Of a DNA stretch of 45,885 bases, positions 41,057 through 45,885 are shown in pieces. Source of the DNA: an uncultured bacterium (GTDB lineage Bacteria > Cyanobacteriota > Vampirovibrionia > Gastranaerophilales > Gastranaerophilaceae); assembly GCA_902765215.1 (NCBI GenBank), contig CACWZA010000017.1, positions 1 to 45,885 of the forward strand. The letters run 5' to 3'. Made by a program: the position numbers and the translations under genes. Numbering within the stretch: position 1 is the first letter of the stretch; each line of letters opens with the position of its first letter. The notes beneath the pieces are model-generated. The model was given only the letters and a program-made list of their open reading frames with translations. It was not told the DNA's origin and made no database searches.

Positions 41057-41404
41057 ATGGCAAAAAACAACGATACAATACCTATAGAGGTTAGCATATT
41101 AACAGCAGACCACGATATAAAAGGTACTGTTCACGTATCAAAATATACGAATACAAACAGAGAATTGACGGACTTACTGAATGACAGAGAGAGAAGATTT
41201 TTAGCAGTTACAAATGCTGAAATCTATTCAAGAAATTCAAAACAACCGCCAAGAAGATATAACTTTCTGGAAATACATATGGACTATGTTTTGATGGTAC
41301 ACCCGTCATCACAAGCCGTATTCAAAGAATCAGGCAGAAGTCAGGAAGATATAGCCAGATTTAGAGAGTTGAGATTAAAACTTAATCAAACAAAACCATT
41401 CTAG
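41057..41404 (+). CDS. Hypothetical protein (115 aa)
   Basis: The start is placed at ATG 41057 with AGAGGAATAC upstream; a GTG at 41036 lies next to the -10 box and is unlikely. The protein looks like a small beta-barrel domain: VEVSILTADHDIKGTVHVSK-type strands, then NRELTDLLNDRERRFLAVTNAEIYS and FLEIHMDYVLMVHPSS. I do not recognise it with certainty, though this pattern recalls a conserved cyanobacterial-type family of unknown function. A 55-nt spacer separates it from the lipoprotein gene, with which it may be co-transcribed. Confidence 0.75.
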   Translation: MAKNNDTIPIEVSILTADHDIKGTVHVSKYTNTNRELTDLLNDRERRFLAVTNAEIYSRNSKQPPRRYNFLEIHMDYVLMVHPSSQAVFKESGRSQEDIARFRELRLKLNQTKPF

Positions 41405-41459
41405 GATGGTGAATTAACGGGGTTGAGAGTTTGCCCCTTGGGAGAGATGGAGAAATAAA

Positions 41460-42050
41460 ATGAAAAAGGCGATATTCATTGTAACAATTTTATTTGTTGC
41501 TGTAATATCAACGGCATGTATAAACAATATGGCAGTGCAGGAATTGAACAATGCTGCCAAATCATATATGGATAAAGGCGATTATGATGCTGCAATAGAA
41601 CGCCTTGAATCAAGCATCGAACTTGATTCCACCATATACGAAACCCACTATAACCTTGGTGTTGCATATATTAACGCAAAGCAATATCAAAAAGCGATTG
41701 ATGAATTAAACAAGGCAATAAAAATAAATTCAAAATATGCAAACACCTATTATACATTGGCTGTTGCACAGGAAAATTATGCAGACTCACTTGTAGGAAT
41801 TGATGCAACATCAATCACAACAGGGGAAGATGGCGAAGTAACCTCTAATGTACCTTCCGCAGATACCTACAAAAACATATCGGACAGCATAAAAGAACAA
41901 ATGATTGAAGGTTATTTATCATCAATAAATAACTACAGAAAATATACAGATATGGTAAATTCCGTTCAGAGAGAAGAAGAAATCAATGCCCACGTGAACG
42001 ATATGGAAAAAGTATTGGTTAAACTCGGATACACAGGGTCAGGCTTCTAA
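41460..42050 (+). CDS. TPR lipoprotein (196 aa)
   Basis: A signal peptide with a lipobox-like end (VAVISTAC, Cys20) predicts a lipid-anchored protein; -3 is Ser, less common than Leu. Three TPR-like units follow (about residues 28-125, KSYMDKGDYDAAIERLESSI; YNLGVAYINAKQYQKAIDEL; YYTLAVAQENYADSLVG), then a helical tail. The TAA overlaps the lgt start by one base (TAATG). Pairing with the enzyme that lipidates it is suggestive. The partner is unknown. Confidence 0.82.
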   Translation: MKKAIFIVTILFVAVISTACINNMAVQELNNAAKSYMDKGDYDAAIERLESSIELDSTIYETHYNLGVAYINAKQYQKAIDELNKAIKINSKYANTYYTLAVAQENYADSLVGIDATSITTGEDGEVTSNVPSADTYKNISDSIKEQMIEGYLSSINNYRKYTDMVNSVQREEEINAHVNDMEKVLVKLGYTGSGF

Positions 42051-42829
42051 TGTTTGCCCCGCCGGACATATCATACTTTAGCATATACGGATTTCCGATT
42101 TATTATTACGGGATAATACTTGCTGTTGCAATATATGTCGGGGTTTTAATCGCAAACAAAATTGCAATCAAATATTACACCCTATATTGCGTTATTCCGA
42201 ATATTGCAACCGCCGTAATTTTATGGGGGATAATTGGGGCAAGAGCATATTACTGTCTGCTTAACTGGGATTTTTATTCACAGCATTTACTTGAAATATT
42301 TGCCCTCAGAGAAGGTGGGTTATCAATACACGGCGCACTGATTGCAGGCGCTTGTGTAATTTATTACGAGGCAAAACGACGAAGAATGAGTGTTCTTAAA
42401 GTATTGGACATCTGCTCAATGGGATTACCAATAGCACAGGCAATAGGGCGCTGGGGGAACTTCTTTAACTCAGAAGCCTTCGGACTCCCGACAGATTTAC
42501 CGTGGAAAATGTATATTAAACAACCTTACCGCCCTGATGCGTACTTTTCGCAGGAATACTTTCACCCGACCTTCCTTTATGAATCGATTCTTGATGTTGT
42601 AATTTTTATAATTTTACTCAAATTTATACTTCCAAAACACAAAGAGCACTACGGGTTTATAACCGCATGGTATCTGATACTGTATTCAACAGTCAGGTTC
42701 TTTATAGAGGGGCTGCGTGTAGATTGCGTTAAATATATCTGCGGAATACCTTTCCCGCAAATAGTATCTGTCCTTATAATTATCGCCGCATCAATCTTCT
42801 TGTATAAAAGCTCTCATCAGACCAAATAA
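42050..42829 (+). CDS. lgt: Prolipoprotein diacylglyceryl transferase
   Basis: Lgt transfers diacylglycerol from phosphatidylglycerol to the lipobox cysteine, the first step of lipoprotein maturation in the inner membrane. The 259-aa protein has about seven TM helices. Family motifs include REGGLSIHGALIAG near residue 85-98 and the signature AQAIGRWGNFFNSEAFG near 130-146. HPTFLYES and the C-terminal RFFIEGLRVD are also conserved. The start overlaps the preceding lipoprotein gene stop. The end overlaps a convergent hypothetical gene by 13 nt. Confidence 0.96.
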   Translation: MFAPPDISYFSIYGFPIYYYGIILAVAIYVGVLIANKIAIKYYTLYCVIPNIATAVILWGIIGARAYYCLLNWDFYSQHLLEIFALREGGLSIHGALIAGACVIYYEAKRRRMSVLKVLDICSMGLPIAQAIGRWGNFFNSEAFGLPTDLPWKMYIKQPYRPDAYFSQEYFHPTFLYESILDVVIFIILLKFILPKHKEHYGFITAWYLILYSTVRFFIEGLRVDCVKYICGIPFPQIVSVLIIIAASIFLYKSSHQTK

Positions 42830-43242
42830 TCTAAAATAGCACCGCCGATTTCTTCATTAGGATCAAACAACTGCGGCTCTTTTGAAGGGTTCATTGAGTT
42901 TTGGATAAGCATTTTCCACAAAGGTCCAAACGCATCAGGCACTTTGGTTTTGCGGTAAATACCTGCCAAAAAAGTCTGAATATTCGGAGATTTTGTATCA
43001 TTAAACCGTGAAAAAGTCGGATACATCTTATCCACACCTTTTACACCGTTCTCAATAAGTCTGTCCGCAATATACAACGCCTCGCACACAGTTTTTTCAT
43101 CATCGGTTGATTTCAGAGTTTCATCAAGTAAAGGCAGAGCATCTTCTCTTTTTTGCAGATAATAAAGCACCTTAACCCCATCGAACCTGCAATAGTTTCG
43201 ATTTGGTGTTGGCATCTGAATATTTACAGTACAATTATCCAT
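42817..43242 (-). CDS. Hypothetical HEAT-like helical protein (141 aa)
   Basis: No named family is recognised. After a short N-terminus (NIQMPTPNRNYCRFDGVK, with the RFDG variant of the F-x-G motif), the protein is helical in a HEAT/ARM-like pattern (VLYYLQKREDALPLLDETLK; KTVCEALYIADRLIENGVKG). The frame is open from TTG 43248. I prefer the ATG at 43242; GGAA is the only upstream support. It starts 14-20 nt after the stop of the 503-aa gene, so it is the last gene of a three-gene unit. Confidence 0.7.
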   Translation of the reverse strand: MDNCTVNIQMPTPNRNYCRFDGVKVLYYLQKREDALPLLDETLKSTDDEKTVCEALYIADRLIENGVKGVDKMYPTFSRFNDTKSPNIQTFLAGIYRKTKVPDAFGPLWKMLIQNSMNPSKEPQLFDPNEEIGGAILDYLV

Positions 43243-43262
43243 CTTCAATTTTCCGTTTTTAA

Positions 43263-44774
43263 CTATGAATAAACATACGGCGCACCGTTTTTAATTTCAT
43301 TCAATATACTATCTGCTACAATTTTAAGTTCTTCGTTTGATTTTCCGTTATTCTTTTGTCGGTAGAACTCGTCGCAAAGCGGTTGAATAGAAGAATCTTT
43401 CTTTGACTTAAAGTTCCTCAACTCTGTTGCAACAAGTCGTTTTTGCAGGTTCAATTCCGTCTGCGCATTGTATTTTTTAACCTGAACATCTTTAACCGCA
43501 CCGACAGACAACTCCCCTAAATACGCAGTTGCAGTCGCACCGGTTATTCCGAAGAACAGATTTTTAAACTGCTCATTCTTAGAATCAATCAACCAGTTAT
43601 AGAAGAACGCTTTATAATCTGAAACATGTGAATAGAAAGTGTTTCTGTCCTGACCTGAACCGCCCAGAGCACTGTTTGCCCGCTCTGTTGATTTGTTAAT
43701 ATTAAATAAATTATCTTTTATAAACTTTTGTTTTTCTTCATCATCAGCCCATTTCATACGGTTTGCAGTTTCCGTAACAAAATCGGCATCTGCAGATATA
43801 TCAACAAACAGGTTTGAAATCTTTTCTTTATCTGTCTTGTTAGCCATTTTTAGGTTTTCCTGCCCCATTTCTTCAGGAGTGCGTTTTGCCATATTATCGG
43901 CAATTTCTGTTATAACCTCTTTGACCTTGTTAACCCCGCGTTTCATCTGATCGTTACCTGCTCTCAAATTCTTCATAGAGGCATAACCAAGTCCGATTAT
44001 TGCAACCGTAGAAAGAGCACCCAAGGCAAGATAGCCGAGGTTTTTGAGAAATCCGTTCTTCTTACCCTCATTTTGGGAATCTTTCCCACCCCTGAAACTT
44101 ATCTGGTGACTGTTAAAACTTTTCTTTGAGGACTCTTTGTTTTCAGGCATCAGGGCGCCGTTAAATTCTTTTGCCTTTTCTGAAAGCATATTTCTTATAA
44201 TCTGCATTTTCCCTGAAAACGACTGAGTTTCAACTGCAATAAGGTTTTCCTGCAAATCTTTATGGATATCCGCTTCTTTTTTCTTTACCCAAACATCACG
44301 GAAACCTTCGCAAAAAGTCTTACCCATAAATGCCATAGAACTCAGTACACCAAGCCCTGCAGCAGCCATAGCCGTCTTTTTATTCGGGTTAGCAACAAGT
44401 CTGTATATTGCCTGATCCATTTCCCTATTGATACAAACATTACGGGTTAAAGACGGCAGTTTTTTTGCCAAATCCACATCGACAGCATCTTTTGCAGATT
44501 TTGCTATCATAGCGGTTATCCCTGTCAAAACGGCCATAAACCCTACTGTTGCGCCTGCTATCGGAAGCAAACCCTTTTCTTTGTTTGTATTTTGCTCGTA
44601 CAATTTATCGGGAAGCTCAACTCTGTCCGCTATCAATAATGAGTTATAAGACTCACTCAAGGGCAGATTTGAGTTAACTAAAACTCCTTCCTTCACAGAA
44701 TCTGCAACCCGTTTTTGAGTCTGAGTCAAATTTCTTTTTATTCGTTGGCTTTCCATATCGTTTGTAATTATCAT
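43263..44774 (-). CDS. Hypothetical multi-pass membrane protein (503 aa)
   Basis: The family is not recognised. Hydrophobic Gly/Ala-rich segments lie near residues 69-93 (LLPIAGATVGFMAVLTGITA), 134-152 (TAMAAAGLGVLSSMAFMGK), 246-268 (LGYLALGALSTVAIIGLGYA) and about 420-440 (FGITGATATAYLGELSVGAV). The loops are long, charged and helical. An ISFRGGK motif sits at 225-231. AGAAGGATTTT precedes the ATG. It lies between the Cys-rich 234-aa protein and the HEAT-like protein, all on the minus strand. Confidence 0.7.
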   Translation of the reverse strand: MIITNDMESQRIKRNLTQTQKRVADSVKEGVLVNSNLPLSESYNSLLIADRVELPDKLYEQNTNKEKGLLPIAGATVGFMAVLTGITAMIAKSAKDAVDVDLAKKLPSLTRNVCINREMDQAIYRLVANPNKKTAMAAAGLGVLSSMAFMGKTFCEGFRDVWVKKKEADIHKDLQENLIAVETQSFSGKMQIIRNMLSEKAKEFNGALMPENKESSKKSFNSHQISFRGGKDSQNEGKKNGFLKNLGYLALGALSTVAIIGLGYASMKNLRAGNDQMKRGVNKVKEVITEIADNMAKRTPEEMGQENLKMANKTDKEKISNLFVDISADADFVTETANRMKWADDEEKQKFIKDNLFNINKSTERANSALGGSGQDRNTFYSHVSDYKAFFYNWLIDSKNEQFKNLFFGITGATATAYLGELSVGAVKDVQVKKYNAQTELNLQKRLVATELRNFKSKKDSSIQPLCDEFYRQKNNGKSNEELKIVADSILNEIKNGAPYVYS

Positions 44775-44808
44775 TTATAAAATCCTTCTGATTGGTTGAC
44801 AGTACCGG

Positions 44809-45513
44809 CTAGCCTGCCTTCTTTAAATTTTCTTCCACTAATTGTTCCGAATCTTTTTTGAGTTTTTCGGACACTTTTTCAAGCAGGGTTTTTAACTTAT
44901 CAAGCTGCTTTTCAAAAGCGACCATAATTTCATTTTCATCACTTTCATTATCTGCCATGAAAATGTTGAAAATAGATTTTATTTTCCGCTTTATAACTTT
45001 TGCCAAATCAGATATTTTCTTATTAACTGCAGCTTTTAGTTCACCGTAAACAGCAGTAAGTTTATCTGAAATATCCGCAAGTTTGCCTGCAATATTTGCA
45101 AATGTATTCAAAACATTCACAGGGAGATTCTTCATACCCTGAACAATAGGCAAAAGCACCTTTTGAGCAACAACTGCGAGAGGTTTTGTGAACACATTTT
45201 GGCTCATCGTTTGTATAAACTGATTAAGTCTTTCGGCAGATTTAGCCATATTCGCCTCAAACTGAGCGATATTAATCAAGCGTTGCTGAAAATCAGCTTC
45301 TTTAGCCATTCTGGCATTTTGAAGTGATTTAAGAAACGCACCGATTGCAGCACACTCGTTCCAGCTCATTTCTCCGGGTTTAGCGGAAAAATCTGCAGTC
45401 TGCACCTTAGAGCCCCCGCCCATTCCCGAACAGATTGGACACGCTCCCGGTGGTAGTCCGTGCGGACATAAACCTGCTTTTACAGCACCTACTGCTGTTA
45501 CGCCTGCTGTCAT
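44809..45513 (-). CDS. Hypothetical helical protein with CPHG-CPIC motif (234 aa)
   Basis: The N-terminus carries CPHGLPPGACPIC (residues 16-28), a compact Cys/His set that could bind zinc, then a glycine-rich stretch. The rest is a series of amphipathic helices (AKSAERLNQFIQTMSQNVF; NLPVNVLNTFANIAGKLADISDKLTAVYGEL) ending in a coiled-coil-like segment (MVAFEKQLDKLKTLLEKVSEKLKKDSEQLVEENL). There is no signal peptide. AGAGGTATGAA precedes the ATG. It is first in the unit with the 503-aa membrane protein, and the N-terminal motif may dock it to a partner. Function unknown. Confidence 0.7.
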   Translation of the reverse strand: MTAGVTAVGAVKAGLCPHGLPPGACPICSGMGGGSKVQTADFSAKPGEMSWNECAAIGAFLKSLQNARMAKEADFQQRLINIAQFEANMAKSAERLNQFIQTMSQNVFTKPLAVVAQKVLLPIVQGMKNLPVNVLNTFANIAGKLADISDKLTAVYGELKAAVNKKISDLAKVIKRKIKSIFNIFMADNESDENEIMVAFEKQLDKLKTLLEKVSEKLKKDSEQLVEENLKKAG

Positions 45514-45885
45514 TTCATACCTCTTTGAATAGTTGTTCCATCAAGACAAAGTTTTGCGACGAAACCTTGTTAACGTTGAGTATTCCGACTTTTACGGCTG
45601 CGGCACAGTTGGAGATATCCACTCCATTTCCTCGTATATAACATTCTATTATATAAAATAATGTAATCAAGAGTTTGTAAATTATTGTTTAGCAACCGTA
45701 AATGTATAATTAACCCTCACCCGTATTTGTAAGAAATCTAAGATTTCTACAACTACTCCCTCCCCCTTTACATAGGGGGAGGGTAGGGGAGGGGGTAATC
45801 CGACCTTTTCGGAGAAATCCGCAGATGTTGGATTTTACTCAATGAGTTCACTGTTTGAGCGATTTTACTAACATAAAAAACATCT
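45514..45885. repeat. Intergenic region with palindromic repeats at window end
   Basis: No gene was found. AGAAATC-TAA-GATTTCT (45732-45748) is followed by CCCTCCCCC (45758-45766) facing GGGGGAGGG (45775-45783), then further GGGGAGGGGG. The same kinds of element occur at 1-330, including a GTAGAAATCTTTGATTTT copy near position 6. Upstream, 45514-45700 is plain AT-rich sequence that probably holds the promoter of the gene starting at 45513. Confidence 0.55.

Noticed and set aside
41405-41459. tRNA or small RNA in the spacer before the TPR lipoprotein
   Set aside because: It is too short, and no cloverleaf or terminator could be formed.

Overview
The window looks like the chromosome of a low-GC, Gram-negative bacterium. 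Envelope genes (a KdsC-type Kdo-8-phosphate phosphatase, Lgt, an ArnT/FlmK-like membrane glycosyltransferase), TrmFO and many hypothetical proteins carrying a short 'P-x-F-x-G / S-F-K-G' motif fit a gut Cyanobacteriota/Melainabacteria lineage (Gastranaerophilales-like). That placement is an impression from gene content and was not tested.

Layout. 1-385: cluster of short GC-rich palindromes and a terminator. 386-3292 and 11262-14234: two related RTX/haemolysin-like giant proteins, both on the minus strand, bracketing a ribosomal protein operon. 3427-11147: the S10 operon on the minus strand, in the order S10, L3, L4, L23, L2, S19, L22, S3, L16-L29, S17, L14, L24, L5, S14; it then ends at a terminator instead of running on into S8/L6/secY. 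Two things are unusual here: L16 and L29 are one continuous reading frame, and the L22 gene is thrown out of frame near its 3' end by an exact 14-bp tandem duplication. Most spacers in the operon hold a compact hairpin or a small repeat element.

14444-21889: a possible CheD-like protein, TrmFO downstream of a CHASE2-GGDEF diguanylate cyclase, a coiled-coil protein and lineage-type hypothetical proteins, including two short ORFs (51 and 46 aa). 22128-25376: kdsC-like, TPR protein and aspartate kinase in overlapping order. 25480-27494: two secreted small proteins and a HELRH metallopeptidase-like protein. 27567-31665: amino acid biosynthesis (proB, a pheC-type cyclohexadienyl dehydratase, proA-tyrA). 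31815-35167: a lytic transglycosylase-like protein, a HAD hydrolase, a small membrane protein and an alpha/beta hydrolase with a cysteine in the nucleophile position. 35380-40007: MarR regulator, GtrA, polyprenyl-phosphate glycosyltransferase, YdjC-type deacetylase and a PMT-type membrane glycosyltransferase. Together the last four resemble the FlmF/NaxD/FlmK aminosugar lipid A modification route. 40058-45513: Ogt, hypothetical proteins, a TPR lipoprotein overlapping lgt, and a three-gene minus-strand group ending the window. 45514-45885: more palindromic repeat sequence like that at the start.

Five genes (kdsC-like, gtrA, ogt, proB, pheC) have an extended -10 box (TGn-TATAAT type) ending exactly 6 nt before the start codon with no ribosome binding site, which predicts leaderless mRNAs. 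No tRNA, rRNA, CRISPR array, integrase or transposase was recognised.
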